From Rhizobium lentis (lineage in GTDB: Bacteria; Pseudomonadota; Alphaproteobacteria; Rhizobiales; Rhizobiaceae): a DNA stretch of 64,000 nucleotides. Positions within the stretch are counted from its first letter, which is position 1. Every line of letters starts with the position of its first letter. Positions 27,435-37,124 of the stretch are shown here, piece by piece. Under the pieces are notes generated by a model, which saw only the letters and a program-made list of their open reading frames with translations, ran no database searches and had not been told where the DNA came from. The stretch spans positions 868,001 to 932,000 of the forward strand of contig NZ_CP071454.1 of the NCBI RefSeq assembly GCF_017352135.1, read 5' to 3'. A program made the position numbers and the translations under genes.

Positions 27435-28595
27435 GTGATCGAATATGCTCTTTTGTTCGGATTGGGCTTCCTGACAGCGGCCTTCCTCGTCTTTCTGATC
27501 TCGCCGGCGGTGCACCGCCGCATCGTCTGGTATACCGAAAACCGGCTGAAGGCGACGATGCCGCTGAGCCCGCAGGAGGTTCGCGCCCAGAAGGATATGG
27601 TGCGCGCGCTTTACGCCGCCGAAAACGCCCGCACGACCCAGGATCTTCTGCGTGAACGCGAAAAATCCCTATCGCTCCAGCTGCGCCACGATGCGCTTGC
27701 CGTCGATGCCGGCAGGCTTGCCGCCGAGATCAGTGACTTGCAGGCCGAGATCGGCGAGATGCATGTCGAGGCGGCCGAGCAGCGCTCGCGCCTGCGCAAG
27801 GATGAGAACTATATCAGCCAGTTGAAGACCAATCTGCATATTGCCGAGCAATCCGCGGCCAACAAGGAGAGCGAACTGGCGGCAATGCGCACACGGCTGA
27901 GCAAGCTCAGCGAACAAATAGACGGGCTGAGGATCGACCTTGCCGCGCGTGAGACCGAGGCGGAAAGCCTGAAATTCCGCGCCAATGCGCTACGCGACGA
28001 ACGTGACACATTGCGCCAGGACGTCACCCTGCTGCAGAAGCGGGCCAAGGATGCCGAACAGAAACTGACGCAACAGCAGCATATGGTGATCCGCCTGGAG
28101 GACAAGGCCGCACGCGAGAGCGCCTCCGCTGCTGAGAAGGAAAGCCTGCTTATCCGCCGTCAGCAGGAGATCGCCAAGTTGAAGGAGCAGGTGAAGGCCG
28201 CCAATGCCGAGATCCGCAAGATCAATCGGGTGCTGCGCGAGGCCGGCCTGGCCAAGATGGCGGCGGAGCTGCCGCCGGAACTGACGACCGAAGACACGAC
28301 CGCATCCGTGTTCGACACGGCCGCGGTGGCAGCTGAGATGGGCGAGGATGTCCGCATGCGCAGCGCCGCCCTTGCCGAGCGCCTGCTGAAGGCAAAGTCC
28401 GTTACCGGGCGTGATGGCGCGATCCGCGAGGAGATCGCCTCGATCGCCGCCAATATGGTGGCGCTGACCGCACTCAACGAAGGCCCTTCCTCACCAATCC
28501 GGACGCTGCTGCCGGATGCCGGCACCAAGAACCCGAACGACCGCGTCAGCCTAGCCGACAGGGCAGCGGCCATCATCGCCAATCCGGTGCGGTAA
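27435..28595 (+). CDS. Membrane-anchored coiled-coil protein
   Basis: 386 residues, family not recognised. One N-terminal helix (residues 3-24, YALLFGLGFLTAAFLVFLIS) anchors a long cytoplasmic coiled coil, about residues 60-270, rich in Glu, Lys, Arg and Gln heptads. The C-terminal 115 residues are less regular and Ala-rich. Start is GTG at 27435. It follows eipA after 223 bp and may be an envelope or division-related scaffold, but nothing in the sequence shows that directly. High Ala/Glu content gives weak matches to many coiled coils. Confidence 0.8.
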   Translation: MIEYALLFGLGFLTAAFLVFLISPAVHRRIVWYTENRLKATMPLSPQEVRAQKDMVRALYAAENARTTQDLLREREKSLSLQLRHDALAVDAGRLAAEISDLQAEIGEMHVEAAEQRSRLRKDENYISQLKTNLHIAEQSAANKESELAAMRTRLSKLSEQIDGLRIDLAARETEAESLKFRANALRDERDTLRQDVTLLQKRAKDAEQKLTQQQHMVIRLEDKAARESASAAEKESLLIRRQQEIAKLKEQVKAANAEIRKINRVLREAGLAKMAAELPPELTTEDTTASVFDTAAVAAEMGEDVRMRSAALAERLLKAKSVTGRDGAIREEIASIAANMVALTALNEGPSSPIRTLLPDAGTKNPNDRVSLADRAAAIIANPVR

Positions 28596-28598
28596 GCG

Positions 28599-29423
28599 TC
28601 AGAGCCGCCCCATTGCCGAAGCCATGGAAAACAGTGCGATCCCTGTCGCCGTCGCGGCGTTGAGACTGTCGAGCCCGTCCGATTGCGGGATGCGCGCGCT
28701 CTGAAAGCGTGCCAGCAGCGCCTCCGGCAGGCCCTCGCCCTCCGTGCCGACGACAAGCGCCATGCGCGCCGAGGCCGGAATGGCGCGGATGTCTGTGATG
28801 CCACGGGGCGAAAGCGTCCAGATGGCAAAACCCCGTTCGGCAAGCGCCAGAAGCACATCCAATGCCTTGCCGCCGCGCCGGTGCGGAACGCTCAGCACCG
28901 AACCGACCGAAACACGCAGCGCCTTGCGATAGAGCGGATCACAGGAGGTTTCGTCGAGCAGCACCGCATCTGCCTGGAAGGCGGCCGCATTGCGGAACAT
29001 CGAGCCGGCATTGTCGTGATTGGAAATGCCGCAGCCGACCAGCACCAGCGCCCGTTCCGGCAGGGCGTCGAGAAGCGCTGCCTCGCCGCGGTCCTCCCGC
29101 CGGCCGAGGGCGAGAACGCCGCGATGCAGATGAAAACCGACAACGCCGTTAAGCACATCGGCCTCGGCGACATAAACCGGCACATCGGTCGGAAATCGTT
29201 CGAGGATGGACGACACGCCCTCGACGCGGTTGCGCAGCAGCAGGATCTTTTCGGCTGAGAAGCCGCGGCCCGCCGCATGGGCTTCGGCCAGCATGCGCAA
29301 CACGACGGTACCCTCGGCGATGAAGCGGTTCTCCCGGCCCGTCAGGTCACGCTCTCTTATATCGCGAAACTCAGCGATGCGCGGATCGTCGGCGCTGTCG
29401 ATGACGATGGGGTTGGCGGCCAT
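28599..29423 (-). CDS. SpoU/TrmH-family RNA methyltransferase
   Basis: 274 residues. An N-terminal substrate-binding domain (RIAEFRDIRERDLTGRENRFIAEG) is followed by the knotted SpoU domain with GISNHDNAGSMFRNAAAF, ALVVGTEGEGLP and the final SLNAATATGIALF loop, which bind S-adenosylmethionine. It methylates a ribose in rRNA or tRNA; the exact target cannot be read. ATG at 29423 is chosen, since the long upstream frame is Arg/Ser-rich noise on the opposite strand of the next gene. It ends 3 bp after the coiled-coil gene stop. Confidence 0.9.
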   Translation of the reverse strand: MAANPIVIDSADDPRIAEFRDIRERDLTGRENRFIAEGTVVLRMLAEAHAAGRGFSAEKILLLRNRVEGVSSILERFPTDVPVYVAEADVLNGVVGFHLHRGVLALGRREDRGEAALLDALPERALVLVGCGISNHDNAGSMFRNAAAFQADAVLLDETSCDPLYRKALRVSVGSVLSVPHRRGGKALDVLLALAERGFAIWTLSPRGITDIRAIPASARMALVVGTEGEGLPEALLARFQSARIPQSDGLDSLNAATATGIALFSMASAMGRL

Positions 29424-29430
29424 GCCGGCC

Positions 29431-29814
29431 TCAATTGCCCGTGACGAGGATGTCGGCGACGGTTCGGCCGGTCGTGAGGTCGAAGACCAGCGCCTTGTTC
29501 CTGCCCTCGACCGTCTCGCCATAGAACAGGATCTGCCCCGCCGAAAACGAGGTCGACTGCACCTTGAATCCGAGCGGCAGGGAAACGGTCGCCGCAAGCG
29601 GTCCATCCGAGGGCACACCGGAGGTCGCGGCAGTGGACGTCGTCCCCTTTGGTTCACGCATCGTCTTGTAGACAACAGCGCCGAAGACCGCCATAAGGCT
29701 CACGAACATGATGGCGCCGGAAACGATCTGCAGGCGGACCATCTTGCGCCGGACACTTTCCATCGCCGGATCAAGGGGCTTCTCTTCCTGGTCGTCTGGC
29801 TCGATTGCTGTCAT
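29431..29814 (-). CDS. Small single-span membrane protein (DUF6476-like)
   Basis: 127 residues. An acidic N-terminus (IEPDDQEEKPLDPAMES) leads into one helix at about residues 29-50 and a periplasmic beta-rich part ending ALVFDLTTGRTVADILV. It lies 7 bp before the methyltransferase gene on the same strand, so the two are cotranscribed. I associate the pattern with uncharacterised family DUF6476; unverified. Its start is only about 40 bp from the start of the divergent pseudouridine synthase gene. Confidence 0.8.
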   Translation of the reverse strand: MTAIEPDDQEEKPLDPAMESVRRKMVRLQIVSGAIMFVSLMAVFGAVVYKTMREPKGTTSTAATSGVPSDGPLAATVSLPLGFKVQSTSFSAGQILFYGETVEGRNKALVFDLTTGRTVADILVTGN

Positions 29815-29855
29815 CTGTGCGTCCCGTTCTAAAAATGCGTCGGAGAAGAAGCCTC

Positions 29856-30884
29856 TTGAGCGACCCCTTTAAACAAGCCGCCGCCATTAGAAAAGTCCTG
29901 ACCGCCGATGAAACCGCCGAAGGCCGGCTCGACGCCTGGCTGACGGCGCAGCTCGGCGAGGCTTTTTCCCGCAGCCGCATCAAGGCGCTGATCAAGGACG
30001 GTCAGGTTTCCATGCGTGGCGAAGCCGTCACCGATCCGCAGCGCAAGGTGCGCGTCGGCGACAGTTTCGAGATCACCCTGCCCGAGCCGGAAGACCCGAC
30101 CCCAAAGGGCGAGGATATCCCGCTCGATATCCTCCATGAGGACAACGACGTTATCGTCATATCGAAGCCGGCAGGCCTGGTCGTCCATCCCGGCCCCGGC
30201 AACTGGACAGGAACGCTCGTCAACGCGCTGATCCATCATTGCGGCGATACGCTGTCCGGCATCGGCGGCGTGCGTCGCCCCGGCATCGTCCATCGTCTCG
30301 ACAAGGACACGACAGGTGTCATGGTCGTCGCCAAGAACGACATAGCCCATCGCCACCTCTCGCTTCAATTTGCCGACCACGGCCGCACCATGCCGCTGGA
30401 GCGGGCTTACCAGGCTGTCGTCTGGGGTCGCCCTCGCTCGTTGTCGGGCATGGTCGATGCACCGCTTGGCCGCGCCACCGGCGATCGCACACGCCGCGCC
30501 GTCAAGCACCCCGACAGCCAGGATGCCGACGAAGCGATCACGCATTACCAGGTCATCGAGCGTTTCCAGGAGAATCCGGATGCGACGGCGCTTGCCTCAC
30601 TGGTCGAGTGCCACCTCGAAACCGGCCGCACCCATCAGATCCGTGTGCACATGGCCCATATCGGCCATCCGCTCGTTGGCGACACAGTCTACGGAGCCGG
30701 CTTCAGAACCAAGGCCAATCTGCTGCCCGAAGAGATCCGCAAGGTGGTCAACGGCTTCGGCCGCCAGGCTCTGCATGCCTTCATGCTGCAATTCGAACAT
30801 CCGCGCACCGGCGAACTCATGCATTTCGAGGTACCGCTGCCCGACGATATGATCGAACTGGTCGAGGCACTGCGGCGGCGATAA
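29856..30884 (+). CDS. RluA-family ribosomal pseudouridine synthase (RluD-like)
   Basis: About 342 residues. An S4 RNA-binding domain (RLDAWLTAQLGEAFSRSRIKALIKDGQV) precedes the catalytic domain with the active-site motif HRLDKDTTGVMVVAKND and the conserved ETGRTHQIRVHMAHIGHPLVGD. RluD-type enzymes modify uridines in helix 69 of 23S rRNA. The TTG at 29856 has GGAGAAG upstream; an ATG at 29835 without ribosome site would add seven residues. Confidence 0.92.
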   Translation: MSDPFKQAAAIRKVLTADETAEGRLDAWLTAQLGEAFSRSRIKALIKDGQVSMRGEAVTDPQRKVRVGDSFEITLPEPEDPTPKGEDIPLDILHEDNDVIVISKPAGLVVHPGPGNWTGTLVNALIHHCGDTLSGIGGVRRPGIVHRLDKDTTGVMVVAKNDIAHRHLSLQFADHGRTMPLERAYQAVVWGRPRSLSGMVDAPLGRATGDRTRRAVKHPDSQDADEAITHYQVIERFQENPDATALASLVECHLETGRTHQIRVHMAHIGHPLVGDTVYGAGFRTKANLLPEEIRKVVNGFGRQALHAFMLQFEHPRTGELMHFEVPLPDDMIELVEALRRR

Positions 30885-31074
30885 GGCTCCCGGAGTTCCG
30901 CCCTCCCCGGTCTCACACCTGCGTGAGCGGCATCTTGAACCGCCATTTCGCCATACTTATCTGTATATAGACTTAGTGCGGGCTTGAGTTGAGAGCCGCA
31001 CGTCCCGGTTCGCCTTTCTCAACGCGGGGACGCGTTTCTATCGGGAACCGGAATTCACTTTAGGAGGGTGCACT

Positions 31075-31983
31075 ATGGCCCGAAATACCTTGCCGTCCAT
31101 TACCGCCGGCGAAGCCGGTCTCAATCGTTATCTCGACGAAATCCGCAAATTCCCGATGCTCGAGCCGCAGCAGGAATACATGCTGGCAAAACGTTATGCC
31201 GAGCACGGCGACCGCGATGCCGCCCACAAGCTGGTCACCAGCCATCTCCGTCTCGTTGCGAAGATCGCGATGGGGTATCGCGGCTACGGCCTGCCGATCG
31301 GCGAAGTCGTCTCGGAAGGTAATGTCGGCCTGATGCAGGCCGTCAAGAAGTTCGACCCCGAGCGCGGCTTTCGCCTCGCCACCTATGCGATGTGGTGGAT
31401 CAAGGCCTCGATCCAGGAATATATCCTGCGGTCCTGGTCGCTGGTGAAGATGGGCACGACCGCCAACCAGAAGCGCCTGTTCTTCAACCTGCGCCGGCTG
31501 AAAGGTCGCATTCAGGCGATCGACGACGGCGATCTGAAGCCGGAGCATGTCTCTGAAATCGCCACGAAGCTGAATGTCTCGGAGGAAGAAGTCATCTCGA
31601 TGAACCGCCGTCTCTCCGGCGACGCCTCGCTGAACGCGCCGATCAAGGCCGCCGAAGGCGACAGCGGTCAATGGCAGGATTGGCTTGTGGACGACCACGA
31701 CAGCCAGGAAGAGGTGCTGATCGAACAGGATGAGCTCGACACCCGCCGGCGCATGCTGGCGAAAGCAATGAGCGTGCTGAACGAACGCGAGCGCCGCATC
31801 TTCGAGGCCCGCCGCCTTGCCGAGGAACCGGTGACGCTGGAAGACCTTTCAGCTGAGTTCGACATTAGCCGTGAACGCGTCCGTCAGATCGAGGTTCGCG
31901 CCTTCGAGAAGGTGCAGGATGCCGTCCGCAAGGAAGCCCTCGAGCGCGCCAAGGCCATCCGCGTCGTCGAAGCCACGGCCTGA
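31075..31983 (+). CDS. rpoH: Heat-shock sigma factor RpoH
   Basis: Sigma-32 of 302 residues. Region 2 contains EGNVGLMQAVKKFDPERGFR and YAMWWIKASIQEYILRSW; the RpoH box reads QKRLFFNLRRLK; region 4 ends TLEDLSAEFDISRERVRQIE. It directs RNA polymerase to heat-shock promoters; rhizobia often have two copies and this one most resembles the main RpoH1. AGGAGG precedes the ATG. A clear terminator follows. Confidence 0.96.
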   Translation: MARNTLPSITAGEAGLNRYLDEIRKFPMLEPQQEYMLAKRYAEHGDRDAAHKLVTSHLRLVAKIAMGYRGYGLPIGEVVSEGNVGLMQAVKKFDPERGFRLATYAMWWIKASIQEYILRSWSLVKMGTTANQKRLFFNLRRLKGRIQAIDDGDLKPEHVSEIATKLNVSEEEVISMNRRLSGDASLNAPIKAAEGDSGQWQDWLVDDHDSQEEVLIEQDELDTRRRMLAKAMSVLNERERRIFEARRLAEEPVTLEDLSAEFDISRERVRQIEVRAFEKVQDAVRKEALERAKAIRVVEATA

Positions 31984-32002
31984 TTGCTGAACTTAAGAAT
32001 GG

Positions 32003-32040
32003 AAACGCCACCTCCCTTTTCGGGGAGGTGGCGTTTTTGT
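32003..32040 (+). terminator. Rho-independent terminator of rpoH
   Basis: ACGCCACCTCCC and GGGAGGTGGCGT make a 12-base perfect stem around six bases, followed by TTTTG. About 20 bp after the rpoH stop. Confidence 0.92.
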
Positions 32041-32176
32041 TTTGTCGGGCAAGGCGCTGCCATATGTCTCTACTGGGCAGCGGGGAGAAGAGCGAGCCTC
32101 AATGCCGGCCTCTGACCTCTGCTGGGAGGCGGCCGCAGAATCGAGGCTGCTCGGCACCTATGCAACGGCCCACGCC

Positions 32177-34654
32177 TCACTGGCTCGTCGAGACATCCCC
32201 CAGCGCGGTCCATTCCTTAATCGCGGTATTGAACGCATTCGTTCCCGTGCCACCCTTCTCCATCGTCAGCAGCGCGCGGCGGCCGTTGCGGTAGGTGATC
32301 GGAATATCGATCCAGTTGCGGGTCGACATCAGATCGAGATTGGCCTTGCGCGCATCGGGATAGTCGTTGAGCGCGATCATGTGGAAATCATCGGTGATCT
32401 TGGCCGGCACCGCGATCAGCGCATCACCGCGATCCTGTTCGGTTCGCTTCATCGAAATGCGCTGGACGCTGTCGATGCTGCCGCCTTCAAAATTGGGCGG
32501 CACCGAGAAGACGATCTCGACGAGGTGGCTCGCCGGCAGCGACGGATCGGAATTGCGCTTGAAGGTGACGAGGGCCGAGAGATTGCGCTCGGGAACGGTG
32601 ACATTGCCCTGAACCGTCGCCTCCTGCCGGCCACCCTGGCCGGCCTCGTGCTGTACGCTCCAGACGACCGTTCCCTCGATCGCCGTAGGCGAACTCTGGC
32701 CGATACGCTCCTCATAGAGGAACATTTTTTCCGACGAACTAACCGGCGCTGCCTGCTGCGGCGATACCGCAGGACCGTTCGGCGTCTGTGTTTCGGGCGG
32801 TGCGGTGTCGCCTTGCGCGCTGGCAGCCGGCGTATCCGCTGCCGCCACATTCTGCTCGGCTACCGACTTTCCTTCGGCGGTCGGCGTTCCCGGCACCGTC
32901 GCCGGGCCGCTGTCGACTTCGGTTCCGTCAGAAAGCAATCGCTGCGTGAATTTGGAATTGGCCGCTGCACCGTCATTGTTCAATGACGCCACCTGCTGGT
33001 TCGGCTGTGCCGGTGCCGCCGGTGTATTCTGCGCTTCCGGCGTGGCTGGCTGGGCTGGCGTCGGCGTGGGCTGCGCGGGAGTCTCCGAGGTCGCGGGCGT
33101 CGTTGCCGCCTCGTTCCTCGTCGCCTGCGACGGTGCCGAGCTGACAAGCCCATCGACCATCGCCACCAGCGCCTCTCTGTTCATCCAGCCGGCATAGGCG
33201 CCGCCGATCAGGATAAGCGCGAAGATGAGGGTGATCACGGTGCCGATGCCGAAGCGGCGGCGCTTCGGCTCCATGCGGAAATTCTTGCCCTGCAGCTTGG
33301 AGGCGACGATCTGGTCGATATCCATCGCCGGATTGGTGTCGTCATCATCAACGGCAACCGAGCCGCGGCGGTCATAGCCACGAAGCGCCTTCGCTTCGCG
33401 CCACGCCTCGCTCGGCGCGCCGGCGGCGGGTGCGGGCTTTCCATCGTGGACTTCCGCAAAGATATCGACATCGTCGAAATGTGAGGCAACCGGCGTCTTC
33501 TTGTTGCTGCCGGCCTCGATCGGCGGCAGATCATCGAAAGCGGCCGTCTCCCAGGAAAAGCTTTCCTTGGCGGCCGGCATGACCGCCGCGGGCGCCACCT
33601 TTTCGAGGCTCGATATCACCTCTTCGAACGCACGCGCCGAGGTGTCGGTGGCGCTCGGCGCGGTTTCCGAATAGTGCCGAAGTTCCTCATCCGCCCATTC
33701 CGTCTCGGCATCCTTGGGCGCCGGTGCTGGTGTTTCGGCGACGGGCTCGGTCCAGACGGGGTCGAAATGCGCCGCGGCATCTGCGTGCAACGGCTCCTCG
33801 CGGCTATGTTCGACGAAGTCCTGCGCACGATCGAAATCGGCGACCGGCTCCACCAGCCGGTTGGATGCATGCTCTATGCCGCGTGGGATCGGCTGAAACG
33901 ATTCGATGGGCTCGTTAGCCGCCTCGGCCTCCGGCTGATGGCTTTCCACTGTCGCCGGTTCGGCTGCGACCTCGTCGGCTTCCACGGAATGCGGCTCGTC
34001 GGCACGATGTTCGTCGGCCTCATCGTAGGGATGACCGGCAGGCGGCGCTTCGAAACCATGTGGTTCCGGCGGGACTTCGTCGGCAGCGACATCTCGCGCC
34101 TCGCCGGCATGCCATTCCTCGGCCGGGGCCTCCTCCTCATGCGAGGGATGCCAGTATGTCTCGACGGGTGCCTCGGTCTCCGCCGAAACAGGTGTCTGCG
34201 CGGGCTCGACCTGCGCAGGTTCGGGCTCCTCGGCCGCGACCTCTTCCTGGATTTCCGGCTGTGCGTGGGCTTCCACGTGATCGGGCTCGTCGACGGCCGC
34301 CGGCGATTCCACATCGGCTTCACCGACCGGGTGATCGACAGCCGGCTGGGGCGCGGACGCCAGTTCGCTTTCGTCAGAAACCGCTTGTTCTTCCAAGATT
34401 TCCGGCGCAGCGACAGCGCCAGTCGCCTCGTCGAGCGCCTGCGCTTCGGAGTGCTCCCCCTCCACTTCGCGGATGGCGGCCTCGAGCTTTTCGAGCTGGC
34501 GTTGCAGCATGGCTTCCGGCGGGCGCGGCTTCATGTTCTCGAGCTGCCGCTGCACTGCGCCGCGAGCACGTTCGTAGACCTTCACCCGCATCTCGGGGGT
34601 ATTTTCAGCCAAGCCGTCGACGGCCCGCCGAATAACTGCAATAAAATCCGCCAT
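32177..34654 (-). CDS. Large acidic single-span membrane protein
   Basis: 825 residues, family not recognised. Residues 1-70 are helical (RRAVDGLAENTPEMRVKVYE). Residues about 70-430 are low-complexity, Glu/Ala/Pro/His-rich with repeated EE, EPA and SHEE patterns. One helix lies at about 470-492 (GTVITLIFALILIGGAYAGW), then a Pro/Thr/Gln/Ala linker and a probably folded C-terminal domain from about 638 (MFLYEERIGQSSPTAIEGTV). The negative N-terminal part would be cytoplasmic and the C-terminal domain periplasmic. It sits 60 bp behind purA. No function is known. Confidence 0.85.
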   Translation of the reverse strand: MADFIAVIRRAVDGLAENTPEMRVKVYERARGAVQRQLENMKPRPPEAMLQRQLEKLEAAIREVEGEHSEAQALDEATGAVAAPEILEEQAVSDESELASAPQPAVDHPVGEADVESPAAVDEPDHVEAHAQPEIQEEVAAEEPEPAQVEPAQTPVSAETEAPVETYWHPSHEEEAPAEEWHAGEARDVAADEVPPEPHGFEAPPAGHPYDEADEHRADEPHSVEADEVAAEPATVESHQPEAEAANEPIESFQPIPRGIEHASNRLVEPVADFDRAQDFVEHSREEPLHADAAAHFDPVWTEPVAETPAPAPKDAETEWADEELRHYSETAPSATDTSARAFEEVISSLEKVAPAAVMPAAKESFSWETAAFDDLPPIEAGSNKKTPVASHFDDVDIFAEVHDGKPAPAAGAPSEAWREAKALRGYDRRGSVAVDDDDTNPAMDIDQIVASKLQGKNFRMEPKRRRFGIGTVITLIFALILIGGAYAGWMNREALVAMVDGLVSSAPSQATRNEAATTPATSETPAQPTPTPAQPATPEAQNTPAAPAQPNQQVASLNNDGAAANSKFTQRLLSDGTEVDSGPATVPGTPTAEGKSVAEQNVAAADTPAASAQGDTAPPETQTPNGPAVSPQQAAPVSSSEKMFLYEERIGQSSPTAIEGTVVWSVQHEAGQGGRQEATVQGNVTVPERNLSALVTFKRNSDPSLPASHLVEIVFSVPPNFEGGSIDSVQRISMKRTEQDRGDALIAVPAKITDDFHMIALNDYPDARKANLDLMSTRNWIDIPITYRNGRRALLTMEKGGTGTNAFNTAIKEWTALGDVSTSQ

Positions 34655-34714
34655 CAGTACTTTCTCAAGAAGTCCGGCTTTCCGCCGTACTGTCCTCCAC
34701 AGTGACCCGTGACC

Positions 34715-36013
34715 TTAATCCTCAAACGGATCGGTCACAAGTATCGTGTCGTCCCGCTCCGGGCTGGTGGAAAGGAGCGCGACCGGCGCCCCAATCAGCT
34801 CTTCGACCTGGCGCACATACTTGATCGCCTGTGCCGGAAGATCCGCCCAGCTGCGGGCGCCCACGGTCGATTCCTTCCATCCCTCCAGCGTGATGTAAAT
34901 CGGTTCGACCCTAGCTTGCGCTCCTTGGCTTGCGGGAAGATGATCAATCTGTTCGCCGTCGAGCATATAACCGACGCAGATCTTCAATTCTTCGAGGCCG
35001 TCGAGTACGTCCAGCTTGGTGAGCGCGATGCCGGTGATGCCGTTTGTGGCGACCGACTGGCGCACCAGTGCCGCGTCGAACCAGCCGCAGCGCCGCTTAC
35101 GCCCGGTTACGGTCCCGAATTCATGGCCTTTTTCGCCGAGAAACTGGCCGATCTCATCCGTGAGCTCGGTCGGGAACGGACCTTCACCGACGCGCGTCGT
35201 ATAGGCCTTGGTGATGCCGAGGATATAGCCGAGCGAACCGGGCCCCATGCCCGAACCGGCGGCCGCCTGACCGGCGACCGTGTTCGAGGAGGTCACGAAG
35301 GGATAAGTGCCGTGGTCGATGTCGAGTAGGCTGCCCTGCGCGCCCTCGAACAGGATGCGGGCTCCCTTGCGGCGCTCCTTGTCGAGCAGCAACCAAACGG
35401 TATCGCGGAAGGGCAGCACCCGATCGGCGATCGAGGTCAGCTCTTCCATGATCGCCTGGTGGCTGACTTCGGCGACGCCAAGGCCGCGGCGAAGCGCGTT
35501 GTGATGCGTCAGAATACGGTCGACCTTGCCGGAAAGGCTGTCCAGATCGGCAAGGTCCATGACGCGGATAGCGCGGCGGCCGACCTTGTCTTCATAGGCC
35601 GGGCCGATGCCTCGGCGCGTCGTGCCGATCTTGGTGCCGCTGTTCGATGCCGCATCCTCGCGCATCGCGTCAAGCTCGCGGTGCAGGGAAAGAATGAGCG
35701 TCGCATTGTCGGCGATGCGCAGATTGTCAGGCGTAACCGCCACGCCCTGCGCCTCCAGTCGACCGATCTCGGCGATCAGGGCATGCGGATCGACGACAAC
35801 GCCGTTGCCGATCACCGCCATCTTGCCCGTGCGCACGACGCCGGACGGCAGCAGCGAGAGCTTATAGCTCGTGCCGTCGATGACGAGCGTATGGCCGGCA
35901 TTGTGGCCGCCCTGATAGCGCACGACGATGTCGGCACGTTCCGAAAGCCAGTCGACAATCTTGCCCTTGCCTTCGTCACCCCATTGCGAACCGACCACGA
36001 CTACGTTCGTCAT
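34715..36013 (-). CDS. purA: Adenylosuccinate synthetase
   Basis: 432 residues, usual length. [16 protein letters not shown] at residues 8-23 (GTP-binding P-loop and catalytic Asp), [24 protein letters not shown] and [10 protein letters not shown] are all present. It joins IMP and aspartate using GTP in AMP synthesis, in the cytosol. It is followed on the same strand by the 825-residue membrane protein. Confidence 0.98.
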   Translation of the reverse strand: MTNVVVVGSQWGDEGKGKIVDWLSERADIVVRYQGGHNAGHTLVIDGTSYKLSLLPSGVVRTGKMAVIGNGVVVDPHALIAEIGRLEAQGVAVTPDNLRIADNATLILSLHRELDAMREDAASNSGTKIGTTRRGIGPAYEDKVGRRAIRVMDLADLDSLSGKVDRILTHHNALRRGLGVAEVSHQAIMEELTSIADRVLPFRDTVWLLLDKERRKGARILFEGAQGSLLDIDHGTYPFVTSSNTVAGQAAAGSGMGPGSLGYILGITKAYTTRVGEGPFPTELTDEIGQFLGEKGHEFGTVTGRKRRCGWFDAALVRQSVATNGITGIALTKLDVLDGLEELKICVGYMLDGEQIDHLPASQGAQARVEPIYITLEGWKESTVGARSWADLPAQAIKYVRQVEELIGAPVALLSTSPERDDTILVTDPFED

Positions 36014-36206
36014 CTAACTCTTCCTGTTACCGGCGCGGAACCGCGCACCTGCTCAAACCCGCGCATCTATAAAGCTTTGTTTTTGGGAAAGCGACCCTGT
36101 TGTCACAGCCGATTGGGCTTTTTACGTGACAAATCAGGAGCCGGCAGGCTATTTCCCCTGAGAAAACGCCACCTGGCGACCGCCGAAAGACGAGGAAGAA
36201 ACGCTC

Positions 36207-37124
36207 TTGCAAGCCACGGCCTATATCTGCCTCGTGATCGCCACCCTTTGCTGGGGCGGCAACTCCGTCGCCGGCAAACTTGCGGTCGGGCATATCAGCC
36301 CGATGATGCTGACCTTCCTGCGCTGGTTCCTCGCCGTCGCGCTGATCGCCTCGATTTCGGTGCCGCAACTCAAGAAGGATTGGCCCGTGGCGAGGAAAAA
36401 CCTGCCGCTGCTGCTTTGCTACGGCGCCATCGGCTACACGCTCTTCAACGCCATGCTCTACTCGGCGGTGCAATATACGACAGCGATCAACGTCGCCATC
36501 GAACAGGCCGGCATTCCGATGCTGATCTTCCTGTTGAATTTCTTCTTTTTCCGCACCGGCATCTCGCTGGCGCAATGTCTCGGCTTCGGCATGACGCTGG
36601 TGGGCGTGGCGTTGACGGCCGCCCATGGCGACCTTGCCTCGCTGCTGCAGCTGCAGCTCAACCGCGGCGATGGGTTGATGCTGGTCGCCATCGCTGCCTA
36701 TTCGCTCTATACCATCTTCCTGCGGTGGAAACCGCCGGTCGATTGGCGCACTCTGATGGCGTTCCCCGCCCTCGCCGCCATGCTGACCTCGCTCCCGCTG
36801 CTTCTCTGGGAAGTCAGCCGCGGCGCCGCGAAGTGGCCGGACCAGGCCGGCTGGAGCATTACTCTCTACACCGCGATCTTTCCCTCGCTCCTGGCGCAGA
36901 TCCTCTACATCAAAGGCGTCGAGGCGATCGGCGCCAACCGCGCCGGTCTCTTCATCAATCTCGTGCCGGTGTTCGGGACTTTGCTCTCCGTCTTGCTGAT
37001 CGGAGAAAGACTTCAGTCCTTCCATATGATCGCACTGGTGCTGACACTCGGCGGCATAGCAATCGCCGAAAAGGGCCGGCCGAAAGCCTCCGCTTCGACA
37101 GTGCCCGCCTCACCCGTGGATTAG
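36207..37124 (+). CDS. EamA/DMT-family transporter
   Basis: 305 residues with ten hydrophobic helices in two EamA repeats (first about 5-135, second about 150-290; motif WGGNSVAGKLAVGHISP and the second-repeat GANRAGLFINLVPVFGTLLS). Substrate cannot be read; the family exports amino acids and metabolites. The TTG at 36207 has GAGGAAG nine bases upstream. It is divergent from purA. Confidence 0.88.
   Translation: MQATAYICLVIATLCWGGNSVAGKLAVGHISPMMLTFLRWFLAVALIASISVPQLKKDWPVARKNLPLLLCYGAIGYTLFNAMLYSAVQYTTAINVAIEQAGIPMLIFLLNFFFFRTGISLAQCLGFGMTLVGVALTAAHGDLASLLQLQLNRGDGLMLVAIAAYSLYTIFLRWKPPVDWRTLMAFPALAAMLTSLPLLLWEVSRGAAKWPDQAGWSITLYTAIFPSLLAQILYIKGVEAIGANRAGLFINLVPVFGTLLSVLLIGERLQSFHMIALVLTLGGIAIAEKGRPKASASTVPASPVD

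Noticed and set aside
30930..30970. Sigma-32 type promoter (CTTGAA ... CCATAC) before rpoH
   Set aside because: The spacing of about 11 bp is short for this class and the -10 element is poor.
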